Part shown: piece after piece, positions 26,891 through 38,324 of the stretch
How the letters are laid out: each line of letters begins with the position of its first letter
Position numbering within the stretch: the stretch's first letter is position 1
Origin: Halomonas sp. YLGW01
GTDB taxonomy: Bacteria > Pseudomonadota > Gammaproteobacteria > Pseudomonadales > Halomonadaceae
Direction: 5' to 3'
Length of the DNA: 64,000 nucleotides
Assembly (NCBI RefSeq): GCF_014840935.1
Contig: NZ_CP062005.1
Location: 744,001 to 808,000, forward strand
Position numbers and translations under genes: made by a program
Notes under the pieces: model-generated
The model's database searches: none
What the model was told of the DNA's origin: nothing
The model's input: the letters and a program-made list of their open reading frames with translations, nothing else

Positions 26891-28489
26891 TCAGGCGAAC
26901 TGGTTCATGGTGTTGTCCTTGCCGCCGGCCTTCAGGGCGCCCTCGCCGGAGAAGTATTCCTTGTGATCGTCACCGAGGTTGGAGCCGGCCATGTCCTGGT
27001 GCTTGACGCAGGCCAGGCCCTTGCGGATCTCCTGGCGCTGCACGCCCGCCACGTAGGCCAGCATGCCCTCCTCGCCGAAGTAGCCCCGGGCCAGGTCATC
27101 GGTGGACAGGGCCGCGGTGTGATAGGTCGGCAGGGTGATCAGGTGGTGGAAGATGCCGGCCTCGCGAGCAGCGTCGCGCTGGAAGTCGCGGGTCCAGTCG
27201 TCGGCGACCTTGGCCAGTTCGCTCTCATCGTAGGCCGCCTTCATCAGTTCGGCGCGGTCGTAGGCGCTGACATCGCGTCCCTCCTGCTCCCAGGCGTCGA
27301 AGACCTGCTGGCGGAAGTTGAGCGTCCAGTTGAAGGAGGGCGAGTTGTTGTAGACCAGCTTGGCATCCGGGCACACCTCGCGGATGCGGTTGACCATGCC
27401 GGCGATCTGTCCGACATGGGGCTTCTCGGTCTCGATCCACAGAAGATCCGCCCCGTGCTGCAGCGAGGTGATGCAATCCAGCACCACCCGATCCTCGCCG
27501 CTGCCTGGCTTGAACTGGTAGAGGCCGTTGGCCAGGCGCACCGGCTTTCTCAGTTCGCCGTCGAGCTTGATCAGGGTGTCGCCCTCGGCGACGTCGTCCG
27601 CCGATTCGACCGGGGTCGTCTCGAGGAAGCGGTTGTACTGGCTGGCCAGGTCGCCGGGCTCCCGGGAGACCGGGATCTTCTGGGTCAGGCCGGCGCCCAG
27701 GGAATCGGTGCGGGCGACGATCACGCCGTCGTCGACGCCGAGTTCCAGGAAGGCGTAGCGCACGGCATTGATCTTTGAGAGGAAGTCCTCGTGGGGCACG
27801 GTGACCTTGCCGGCCTGATGGCCGCACTGTTTGGCATCCGAGACCTGGTTCTCGATCTGGATGCAGCAGGCGCCGGCCTCGATCATCTTTTTGGCCAGCA
27901 GGTAGGTGGCCTCCTCGTTGCCGAAACCGGCATCGATATCGGCGATGATCGGCACCACATGAGTCTCGAAGTGATCGATCTTGTCCTGCACGCCTCGCGC
28001 CTTGACCTCATCGTTCTCGGCGCGGGCCTCGTCCAGCGCCTTGAACAGGTGGCCCAGCTCCCGGGCATCGGCCTGGCGCAGGAAGGTGTAGAGCTCCTCG
28101 ATCAGCGCCGGCACGCTGGTCTTCTCGTGCATCGACTGATCCGGCAGCGGGCCGAACTCGGAGCGCAGCGCCGCCACCATCCAGCCCGACAGGTAGAGGT
28201 AGCGCTTGGCAGTGGTGCCGTGGTGGCGCTTCACCGCCAGCATCTTCTGCTGCCCGATGAAACCGTGCCAGCAGCCCAGCGACTGGGTGTACTGGCTGGT
28301 ATCGGCGTCGTAGGCGGCCATGTCGCGGCGCATGATGCCGGCGGTGTAGCGGGCGATCTCCAGCCCGGTACGAAAGCGGTTCTGGGTCTTCATGCGCGCC
28401 GCATACTCGGGGTTGATGGTGTCCCACTTGCCGCCTTGGGCCTCGCGCAGGGCGGTCAGGGTCTGGAGTGCATCTTGGTATGCTGACAT
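26891..28489 (-). CDS. aceA: Isocitrate lyase AceA
   Basis: Cleaves isocitrate to glyoxylate and succinate, the first step of the glyoxylate shunt. 532 residues, the length of the Pseudomonas-type enzyme rather than the 434-residue E. coli one. The catalytic motif is KQCGHQAGK (Cys 222), with Gln in place of the second Lys of the E. coli KKCGH. PIIADIDAGFGNEEATYLLAKK carries the Mg-binding Asp and SPSFNW is the substrate loop. ATG 28489 has GAGG upstream; a longer frame upstream lacks family similarity. No aceB/glcB is in the window. The 339-nt spacer upstream holds an RccR-like dyad. Confidence 0.95.
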   Translation of the reverse strand: MSAYQDALQTLTALREAQGGKWDTINPEYAARMKTQNRFRTGLEIARYTAGIMRRDMAAYDADTSQYTQSLGCWHGFIGQQKMLAVKRHHGTTAKRYLYLSGWMVAALRSEFGPLPDQSMHEKTSVPALIEELYTFLRQADARELGHLFKALDEARAENDEVKARGVQDKIDHFETHVVPIIADIDAGFGNEEATYLLAKKMIEAGACCIQIENQVSDAKQCGHQAGKVTVPHEDFLSKINAVRYAFLELGVDDGVIVARTDSLGAGLTQKIPVSREPGDLASQYNRFLETTPVESADDVAEGDTLIKLDGELRKPVRLANGLYQFKPGSGEDRVVLDCITSLQHGADLLWIETEKPHVGQIAGMVNRIREVCPDAKLVYNNSPSFNWTLNFRQQVFDAWEQEGRDVSAYDRAELMKAAYDESELAKVADDWTRDFQRDAAREAGIFHHLITLPTYHTAALSTDDLARGYFGEEGMLAYVAGVQRQEIRKGLACVKHQDMAGSNLGDDHKEYFSGEGALKAGGKDNTMNQFA

Positions 28490-28662
28490 GGGGCCATCCT
28501 CATCGGTCGGTGATGCCTGGTGGCAGCAAGACTCGTCAGTCGAGGGATGCTGCACTGCAGGATACTTCAAGCGTTGGTCAGGCAGTCGGTCTTGTCTGTG
28601 CTGCCTTGGTCGAAGGGACTGGGCATCAAACCTGTTGCAATCGGCGGGCATGTGCCGGGATG

Positions 28663-28678
28663 TAAAACGATTGTTTTA
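28663..28678. promoter_or_regulatory. AT-rich dyad upstream of aceA
   Basis: TAAAAC-GATT-GTTTTA is a perfect 6-bp dyad about 180 bp before the aceA start, AT-rich against a GC-rich background. It may be a regulator site or part of the promoter. No known consensus is claimed. Confidence 0.3.
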
Positions 28679-28749
28679 ATGCCGTCCTGATAAGGACTAT
28701 GGCCCATAATGACGCGGCTCAGCCATTGTTACTTAGCGGTAAAGGGCGT

Positions 28750-28764
28750 TGTAGTAAGACTACA
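28750..28764. promoter_or_regulatory. aceA: Candidate RccR-type operator of aceA
   Basis: TGTAGT-AAG-ACTACA is a perfect 6-bp dyad, 261 bp upstream of the aceA start codon. I recall TGTAGT/ACTACA half-sites for RccR, an RpiR-family regulator of aceA and pyruvate metabolism in Pseudomonas. The identity is therefore inferred and the spacing of the published motif is not checked. Confidence 0.5.
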
Positions 28765-28798
28765 AGCCCGGGCTTTTTCGGCCACGGGCTGTAGTCTT
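28756..28798. other. Long inverted repeat overlapping the aceA dyad
   Basis: AAGACTACAAGCCC (28756-28769) pairs with GGGCTGTAGTCTT (28786-28798) with one bulged A and a 16-nt loop rich in T. It lies 31-73 nt past the GNAT stop, so it may act as the GNAT-roxA terminator. It also presents a second TGTAGT half-site. Confidence 0.5.
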
Positions 28799-28828
28799 CT
28801 GTCGGGGAAGGCGGGAAGGGCTTTTGAA

Positions 28829-29269
28829 TCAGTCGCCTAGTTCCAGGCGCATATTGCGGTGCGGTATACCGGCGTCGAGAAAGTCGTCATCGAAGGCGAC
28901 GAACCCCAGGCGCTCGTAGAAGGCAAGCGCCTGAAGCTGGGCGGCGAGCTCCACCCGAGCGTGGCCACGTTGCCGAGCGGCCTCGATGGTGGCCTGCATC
29001 AGTGCCACGCCGATGCCGAGGCCACGGGCCTCGGCCAGCACCGCGACGCGTCCGATATGGCCGTCGGGCAGGAGGCGCGCGGTGCCCAGCGCGGTTGTGC
29101 CGCGCCAGGCCAGGACATGCAGGCAGTCGGGATCGCGGCCGTCCCATTCCTCGTGCTGAGGCACGGCCTGTTCCACGATGAACACCACCCGGCGGATCTC
29201 GCCGGCGATGTCACCCAGCTCGTCCCAGCTGCCCTGCTGGAGGACCAGGTCGTCGGCGGGTGTGCTCAT
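28829..29269 (-). CDS. GNAT family N-acetyltransferase (ElaA-like)
   Basis: 146-residue acetyltransferase. The acetyl-CoA motif A reads GRVAVLAEARGLGIGVALM (about 74-92), followed by ALAFYERLGFVAFDDDFLDAGIPHRNMRLEL, the usual GNAT ending with the conserved FYERLGF. EIRRVVFIVEQAVPQHEEWDGRD near the N-terminus is typical of ElaA/YjcF-type members. Its ATG overlaps the stop of roxA by 4 nt, so the two are translated together. Substrate unknown. Confidence 0.88.
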   Translation of the reverse strand: MSTPADDLVLQQGSWDELGDIAGEIRRVVFIVEQAVPQHEEWDGRDPDCLHVLAWRGTTALGTARLLPDGHIGRVAVLAEARGLGIGVALMQATIEAARQRGHARVELAAQLQALAFYERLGFVAFDDDFLDAGIPHRNMRLELGD

Positions 29270-30483
29270 GCCTCGTCCTCAACATCGTCCTCGTCGAGCT
29301 CGTCATCGCCGGGCCAGCTCAGGCTGCCGCGATCGAGCAGGCCGGCGATGAGCGCCGCGGCGCCGGGATGCGCGAGCAGCGCGGCGTCGATGGTCGCGTT
29401 CGAGGCCAGTGCGCGCGCCAGGCCCGGCGAACAGGGCAGGCCGTCGCCGTCGACGAACAGGGTCGCATGCGTCTCGTCCAGCGCGCGCCAGGCGAAGCGC
29501 GAGCCCAGGGTACGCTCCAGCTGGCCGCCGGCCTCGAGGTCGGCGATGAGCGCCTCCGCCGGGGTCGGTTCTTCCAGTGGCACCAACTGATCGACGTACT
29601 TGGGCTGAGTCATCACCCGGCCGAACCACTGGGCCAGCTGGGCGGGATCGTCGAGGGTCTCGAGGATCAGTGCCCGCATGCGTTCAAGCGCCTCGTCGTT
29701 CAGTTCGCCGGCATCGGCGGGCGGGGCCATGCCTGCATCGCTGTAGCGCTTGGAGGCCGGCAGGGTCTCGCCCACATAGTCGGCGAAGGAGGTCACGGCC
29801 TCGTCGGCGGACAATGCCCGAAAGCCCACCGAGACCGTCATGCAGTCCTCGGACTGGCTGACGCCGTGGTGAGCGTGGCCCGGCGGCAGGTAGAGCATGT
29901 CGCCGGGCTCCAGTACCCAGTCCTTACCCGGGGTCACCTCGAAGTGCTCGAGAATGCGCAGATCGATGCCCTCGATGATCGGTGCATCCTCGGGCACGGC
30001 ACCGCCCAGCTGCCAGCGGCGCTGGCCACTGGCCTGGAGCAGGAAGACGTCGTACTGATCGACGTGGGGGCCGACGCTGCCCCCCGGCGGGGCGTAGCTG
30101 ATCATGATGTCGTCGAGCCGCCAGCGGGGCAGGAAGCTGAAGGCCTCCAGCAGCTCGGCGACCTCGGGCACGTAGTGATCCACGGCCTGGACCAGCAGGC
30201 TCCAGTCCCGCTCGGGCAGCCGCGCGAAGGTGGCCTCGTCGAAGGGACCGTGGCTGACCTGCCAGGGCTGAGGGTTGCCCTGGCCGTCGCGGCCGTGTTC
30301 CTCGACCAGGCGCGCCTCGATGCGCTCCTCGCAGGCAAGGCCGGCGAGCTCGTCCGGCGATAGCGGGCTCTCGATCTCCGGGAAGGCGCCGCGGATCAGC
30401 AGCGGCTTGCGCTGCCAGTACTGGCCGAGGAAGTCGGCGGCGCTGAGGCCGCCCAGCATGGGCAGGGGCGTGTCGGCAGGCAT
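29266..30483 (-). CDS. roxA: Ribosomal protein uL16 arginine hydroxylase RoxA (YcfD), JmjC cupin
   Basis: 2-oxoglutarate/Fe(II) oxygenase of 405 residues, hydroxylating an arginine of ribosomal protein uL16 in E. coli. The iron triad is visible: HVD in GGSVGPHVDQYDVFLLQ and a distal His in YLPPGHAHHGVS. FWQRKPLL-type start (YWQRKPLLIRGAF) is diagnostic. The C-terminal winged-helix region follows, then an acidic tail DDELDEDDVEDEA. It overlaps the GNAT gene downstream and follows the purB terminator. Confidence 0.92.
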   Translation of the reverse strand: MPADTPLPMLGGLSAADFLGQYWQRKPLLIRGAFPEIESPLSPDELAGLACEERIEARLVEEHGRDGQGNPQPWQVSHGPFDEATFARLPERDWSLLVQAVDHYVPEVAELLEAFSFLPRWRLDDIMISYAPPGGSVGPHVDQYDVFLLQASGQRRWQLGGAVPEDAPIIEGIDLRILEHFEVTPGKDWVLEPGDMLYLPPGHAHHGVSQSEDCMTVSVGFRALSADEAVTSFADYVGETLPASKRYSDAGMAPPADAGELNDEALERMRALILETLDDPAQLAQWFGRVMTQPKYVDQLVPLEEPTPAEALIADLEAGGQLERTLGSRFAWRALDETHATLFVDGDGLPCSPGLARALASNATIDAALLAHPGAAALIAGLLDRGSLSWPGDDELDEDDVEDEA

Positions 30484-30508
30484 GGTGTGGTGTCCTCAGA
30501 TAAATACA

Positions 30509-30538
30509 AACAGGCGCTGGCGCGAGCCAGCGCCTGTT
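30509..30538 (-). terminator. Terminator of purB
   Basis: A 13-bp perfect stem (30509-30521 with 30526-30538), GCGA loop. On the minus strand the tail is TTTGTATTTA. It lies 44 nt past the purB stop. Confidence 0.85.
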
Positions 30539-30581
30539 CAGTGACGCAATGGGTGGGTGACCGGGCGAGAGTCTTACCGGC

Positions 30582-32018
<1,437 letters not shown>

Positions 32019-32031
32019 TCAGGAACCAGGG

Positions 32032-32667
32032 CTAGCCGAACTCGTCGAGGGCGCGCCGCATGGCGCCGCGCTGGAAGATCAGCTTCCAGCGCCGGCCGCC
32101 CTGCTGATGCCACAGCAGGGCGAAGCGCACGCCGGCCAGCAGGGCGGCCCGCACTCGCTCCGGCATCATGCGCTGCTGCAGAAGGCTCGGTTCGCCCTGG
32201 ACCACGATGCGGTAACGGAAGGTCGAGATGGTGTCCTGGTAGATCTCGCCAAGGCTCGCCACCACGTTCTCGTGGGTGTCGCCGAAGTGTCCCGCCTGGC
32301 TCTGAACACGGGTCAGGCGGGTGCCGAGGGTGTCCATCATCTGCGGGTTCTTGCGCAGCTTCTGGGACAGCAGCAGCAGGGAGAAACCGTAGCGCAACAC
32401 CACCGGATTGGCCTGGCGCTTGCCGACCACGGCGCTCAGGGTATCGAGACCCTGGCGCAGGTGATTGGGATGGCCGCCGTAGATGGCCTCGAAGCTTTCC
32501 GGGTCGGTGTCGACGGTGGCGCGGATCAGCGTCTGCCAGGCCCGTTCGTCGACCTGGCCGGTGCGGGCCAGTTCGTCGACCACCACGGCGGCCTGGAAGA
32601 CGCCGGCCAAGGCCAGCACCTGGCGGCTGATCGGGGAGTCTGGAGCGCGATGAATCGGGGTGGTCAT
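32032..32667 (-). CDS. hflD: High frequency lysogenization protein HflD homologue
   Basis: 211-residue peripheral membrane protein, normal family length. Seen: [22 protein letters not shown] at about 16-37, [26 protein letters not shown], and [32 protein letters not shown]. coli HflD binds lambda CII, but its native role is unclear. It overlaps mnmA by 4 nt and precedes purB, an order widely conserved in gammaproteobacteria. Confidence 0.93.
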   Translation of the reverse strand: MTTPIHRAPDSPISRQVLALAGVFQAAVVVDELARTGQVDERAWQTLIRATVDTDPESFEAIYGGHPNHLRQGLDTLSAVVGKRQANPVVLRYGFSLLLLSQKLRKNPQMMDTLGTRLTRVQSQAGHFGDTHENVVASLGEIYQDTISTFRYRIVVQGEPSLLQQRMMPERVRAALLAGVRFALLWHQQGGRRWKLIFQRGAMRRALDEFG

Positions 32668-33818
32668 GAGCGACGCTCCTTGTCCTGCCAGGTCTCGCGA
32701 ATCACCCCGCCGCCGAGACAGATCTCGCCGTCGTAGAGCACCAGAGACTGGCCGGGAGTCACGGCGCGCTGGGGCTCGTCGAAGATGACCTCGACGCCGC
32801 CGTCCTCGCGGGTGCGCATGCTGCAGGCGACATCCTCCTGGCGATAGCGGGTCTTGGCCGTGAAGCGCCCCTCGGCGAGGGGCGCCTCGCCGGCCACCCA
32901 GTCCATCGGCTCGGTGGCCAGGATATTGCTGTAGAGCAGGTCATGGTGCTTGCCCTGCACGGCGATCAGCACGTTGCGTGCGAGATCCTTGTGCGCCACG
33001 TACCAGGGGGCGTCCGGGTGATTGGGCAGGCCGCCGATGCCGAGCCCCTGGCGCTGACCCAGGGTGTAGTACATCAGGCCGATGTGCTCGCCGATCACCT
33101 CGCCCTCGGGGGTCTCGATGACGCCGGGCTGGGCGGGCAGGTACTGGCGCAGGAAGTCGGAGAAGCGCCGCTCGCCGATGAAGCAGATGCCGGTGGAATC
33201 CTTCTTGCGGGCGGTCACCAGGTCGTGGCGCTCGGCGATGGCGCGCACCTCGGGCTTCTCCAGCTCGCCCACCGGGAACAGGGTGCGGGCGATGGCGGCT
33301 TCCGGCACGGCATGCAGGAAGTAGCTCTGGTCCTTGTTGGTGTCGAGGCCCTTGAGCAGGCGCGGTCGGCCGCCCCGCACGCCCCCGCGGACATAGTGGC
33401 CGGTGGCGATCTTCTCGGCGCCGAGCATTTCGGCGTACTCGAGGAACACCTTGAACTTGATTTCGCGGTTACACAGGATGTCGGGGTTCGGCGTGCGCCC
33501 GGCCTGGTACTCGGCAAGGAAATGCTCGAAGACGTTATCCCAGTACTCGGCGGCGAAGTTGGCGGTGTGCAGCTTGATGCCGAGCTTGTCGCAGACCGCC
33601 TGCGCATCCGCCAGATCTTCCTTGGCGGTGCAGTATTCGGTGCCGTCGTCCTCGTCCCAGTTCTTCATGAACAGGCCTTCGACCTGGTAGCCCTGCTCCA
33701 TGAGCAGGAGGGCGGACACGGAGGAATCGACACCGCCGGACATGCCGACGATGACCTTGCCCGCCGCCGGGGCGTGCGCGGCGGATGATCCGGCAGCAAC
33801 TGACGCAGCAACTGACAT
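32664..33818 (-). CDS. mnmA: tRNA-specific 2-thiouridylase MnmA
   Basis: Thiolates U34 of Lys, Glu and Gln tRNAs using ATP and sulfur relayed by TusE/IscS. About 384 residues. ATP pyrophosphatase loop SGGVDSSV, catalytic Cys in [11 protein letters not shown], and the persulfide Cys in [15 protein letters not shown] 33818 has GAGAG at short spacing; ATG 33836 upstream has no ribosome site but cannot be excluded. An Ala/Ser-rich stretch of about 18 residues precedes the conserved start. It overlaps hflD. Confidence 0.94.
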   Translation of the reverse strand: MSVAASVAAGSSAAHAPAAGKVIVGMSGGVDSSVSALLLMEQGYQVEGLFMKNWDEDDGTEYCTAKEDLADAQAVCDKLGIKLHTANFAAEYWDNVFEHFLAEYQAGRTPNPDILCNREIKFKVFLEYAEMLGAEKIATGHYVRGGVRGGRPRLLKGLDTNKDQSYFLHAVPEAAIARTLFPVGELEKPEVRAIAERHDLVTARKKDSTGICFIGERRFSDFLRQYLPAQPGVIETPEGEVIGEHIGLMYYTLGQRQGLGIGGLPNHPDAPWYVAHKDLARNVLIAVQGKHHDLLYSNILATEPMDWVAGEAPLAEGRFTAKTRYRQEDVACSMRTREDGGVEVIFDEPQRAVTPGQSLVLYDGEICLGGGVIRETWQDKERRS

Positions 33819-33968
33819 AGGCGCTCTCGACGTCATGAGGGGAATGGGGTGGCGTTAAATGGGCGGGGATTATACACGATAGTGGCAGGCCGCTTCGACC
33901 TCCCTTGCGCCAGCCCAGGAGCCGCGTGGGGGTGGCGCCAGCGGTGCCCCTTTCGGCCTGCCCCTGGA

Positions 33969-34418
33969 TCAGCGTTCCTGGATCACGTCCAGCGGAAAGC
34001 TGCGGCCACGCGTCACATCACGGATGCGCCGCATCACCAGCGGGCTTTTCAGGCGCCCGGCCTGTTCCAGGATTTCCAGCTCCTCGAGAGTCAGCCAGTG
34101 GGTCGCCAGGATGTCTGGGTCCAGATCATTGCCGAGGTGCGCCAGCGCCATGCCGGCAAAGCCGTGACTGTGAAAGGTCAGGCCATCCGGCGCCTGATAG
34201 ACATAGAGGCCCAGGTAGTCGGTGATGCCCACGTGCCAGGCAGTCTCCTCACGGACCTCGCGCTCGGCGGCGGCGCGTATCCCTTCGCCGGGCTCCAGGT
34301 GGCCGGCGGGCTGATTGAAGAGCGTCTGGGGGCCGCCGCGGGCCTCCTCGACCATCAGGAAGCGGCCGGCGCGCTCGACCACGGTGGCCACCGTGACCCG
34401 CGGCGCCCAGCGACTCAT
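33969..34418 (-). CDS. nudJ: Nudix hydrolase NudJ (thiamine pyrophosphate phosphatase family)
   Basis: 149-residue Nudix enzyme. Nudix box [23 protein letters not shown] (23 residues split as G-x5-E then REVREETAW) retains REXXEE, but the glycine after EET is Ala. ATG 34418 has GGAGG 8 nt before. It overlaps rluE by 4 nt and lies before mnmA, the same order as E. coli rluE-nudJ-mnmA, which supports the NudJ call. Substrate (TPP/HMP-PP) inferred from E. coli. Confidence 0.88.
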   Translation of the reverse strand: MSRWAPRVTVATVVERAGRFLMVEEARGGPQTLFNQPAGHLEPGEGIRAAAEREVREETAWHVGITDYLGLYVYQAPDGLTFHSHGFAGMALAHLGNDLDPDILATHWLTLEELEILEQAGRLKSPLVMRRIRDVTRGRSFPLDVIQER

Positions 34419-35095
34419 CGTGACCTCCGCGGAGGCTTGCCGTGTCGGGCCTGGCGGTTCGGGCCCCTGGCGCCTTTCTCCTTTTCTCCCTTGCTTGCCC
34501 CCTTGCTTCTTTCGCCAGCGCGCCGCGGCTTGGCGGGCGCATGCAGCGTTTCCTGGCGCCATTCGCCGGGGGCCAGGTCGTCCAGGCGCCAGGGGCCGAT
34601 CGCCGCGCGAATCAGGCGCAGGGTGGGGTGGCCGACCTCGGCGGTCATGCGTCGCACCTGGCGATTGCGGCCCTCGCTGATGGTCAGCTCCAGCCAGCGG
34701 GTAGGTATTTGGCGCCGCTCTCGCACCGGCGGCTGGCGCGGGCCGACCGGCGGAGATTCGAGGCGGCGCACCTTGGCCGGCCGGGTCGGGCCGTCGTTGA
34801 GCACCACGCCCTGGCGCAAGGCCGCGAGGGCCGCTTCATCGGGTTCACCTTCTACCTGCACCCAGTAGGTCTTGGGCTGCTTGTGCTTGGGGTGGGCGAT
34901 GCGATGGATCAGCTCACCATCGTCGGTGAGCAGCAGCAGGCCTTCGGAGTCGTAGTCGAGGCGTCCGGCCGGGTAGATGCCCGGCACGTCGATCACGTCG
35001 GCCAGGGTCGCCCGGCGTTCGCCGCCATCTGCCTCGCCGTCGGTGAACTGGGAGAGCATGCGGTAGGGCTTGTGGAGGAGGTAGAGAGTGCTCAT
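34415..35095 (-). CDS. rluE: 23S rRNA pseudouridine synthase RluE family
   Basis: 226-residue RsuA-family synthase, converting U2457 of 23S rRNA in E. coli. Catalytic Asp lies in [14 protein letters not shown] (about 44-57), and [13 protein letters not shown] near residue 140 is the conserved motif. No S4 domain, as in RluE. The last ~40 residues are a basic Lys/Arg/Gly tail (from [11 protein letters not shown]), a likely RNA-binding addition. First gene of the minus-strand block and divergent from the idh gene. Confidence 0.92.
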   Translation of the reverse strand: MSTLYLLHKPYRMLSQFTDGEADGGERRATLADVIDVPGIYPAGRLDYDSEGLLLLTDDGELIHRIAHPKHKQPKTYWVQVEGEPDEAALAALRQGVVLNDGPTRPAKVRRLESPPVGPRQPPVRERRQIPTRWLELTISEGRNRQVRRMTAEVGHPTLRLIRAAIGPWRLDDLAPGEWRQETLHAPAKPRRAGERSKGASKGEKEKGARGPNRQARHGKPPRRSR

Positions 35096-35170
35096 GCGGC
35101 AAGCTTACCGGCAAGCGGGGCGGGATGGCAGGGCCTTACCCTTATTGTTTATGCGCCGAGCCGGGTGCGC

Positions 35171-35179
35171 TGATATAAT
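35171..35179 (+). promoter_or_regulatory. Extended -10 promoter of idh
   Basis: TG-A-TATAAT (35171-35179) is a consensus extended -10 element. No good -35 lies at 16-18 nt, which extended -10 promoters do not need. It predicts a leader of about 190 nt before the idh ATG. Confidence 0.6.
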
Positions 35180-35225
35180 GCGGCCGCTCACCGGGAGTGC
35201 CCTCGATTCTGTCGGGGCCTGCTGA

Positions 35226-37610
<2,385 letters not shown>

Positions 37611-37644
37611 GCGCCCTCGGTCGCTTTCGGCACCCAGGTGCCAT

Positions 37645-37677
37645 GGCCCCTGCCCGGCTGACGGGCAGGGGCCTTTT
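37645..37677 (+). terminator. Terminator of idh
   Basis: GGCCCCTGCCCG (37645-37656) pairs perfectly with CGGGCAGGGGCC (37662-37673), followed by TTTT. Confidence 0.9.
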
Positions 37678-37805
37678 GCGTCTGGTGCTTGCATGCGTGC
37701 CCGACAGGCCGCATCTTGATAAATGAACCCGCTTGCCGGTCGGGCGTCCAAGCAGAGTTGAGACGCCGGATGCCGGTTGGCTTGTAGAAATGGGTAGTAC
37801 TTCAT

Positions 37806-38168
37806 ATGTTCAAGCTAGAAGAGCCTGGGAAGGGTGCCATCGCCGGCATGGATCGACCCGAAGAGGAGGGAGATGGTGACCTGGCGGTGCAGAGCGCCGA
37901 GCCGGATCTGGCGCCGCCGCCCATGTACAAGGTGGTCCTGCACAACGACGACTTCACGCCGATGGAGTTCGTGGTCGAGGTCCTGCAGACCTTCTTCGGC
38001 ATGGATAGCGAGAAGGCGGTGCAGGTGATGCTGGCGGTTCATACCCAGGGCAAGGCCACCTGTGGCATCTTTACCCGTGACATCGCGGAAACCAAATGTC
38101 ACCAAGTCAATCAATATGCAAAGGAGTGCCAGCACCCGCTGCTGTGCGACATCGACAAGGCCGACTGA
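37806..38168 (+). CDS. clpS: ATP-dependent Clp protease adaptor ClpS
   Basis: N-recognin that delivers proteins with Leu, Phe, Tyr or Trp N-termini to ClpAP. 120 residues. The degron pocket region is visible in [20 protein letters not shown] (about 37-56), with the conserved NDD and M, and [20 protein letters not shown] follows. The unstructured N-terminal extension (~35 residues, acidic) engages ClpA. Ribosome site is weak (GGGTAG). It is 156 nt before clpA on the same strand. Confidence 0.95.
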   Translation: MFKLEEPGKGAIAGMDRPEEEGDGDLAVQSAEPDLAPPPMYKVVLHNDDFTPMEFVVEVLQTFFGMDSEKAVQVMLAVHTQGKATCGIFTRDIAETKCHQVNQYAKECQHPLLCDIDKAD

Positions 38169-38324
38169 CGACTGGCAAGCTGATTGTCAGGCAAGCGGAC
38201 CACAGCCATTGCAGGATCGGCGTGACCGGCTCGACTCACGAGCCTGTGAATCCCGAGAATGTACCCGATGGTGAAATTGCCGGCGACTGCCGGCCGACGC
38301 CCGAGGTGGCGAAAGGGGACTGCC

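Noticed and set aside
26697-26966. A plus-strand open frame in the aceA spacer
   Set aside because: It crosses the aceA terminator and the end of aceA, with no ribosome site or family similarity.
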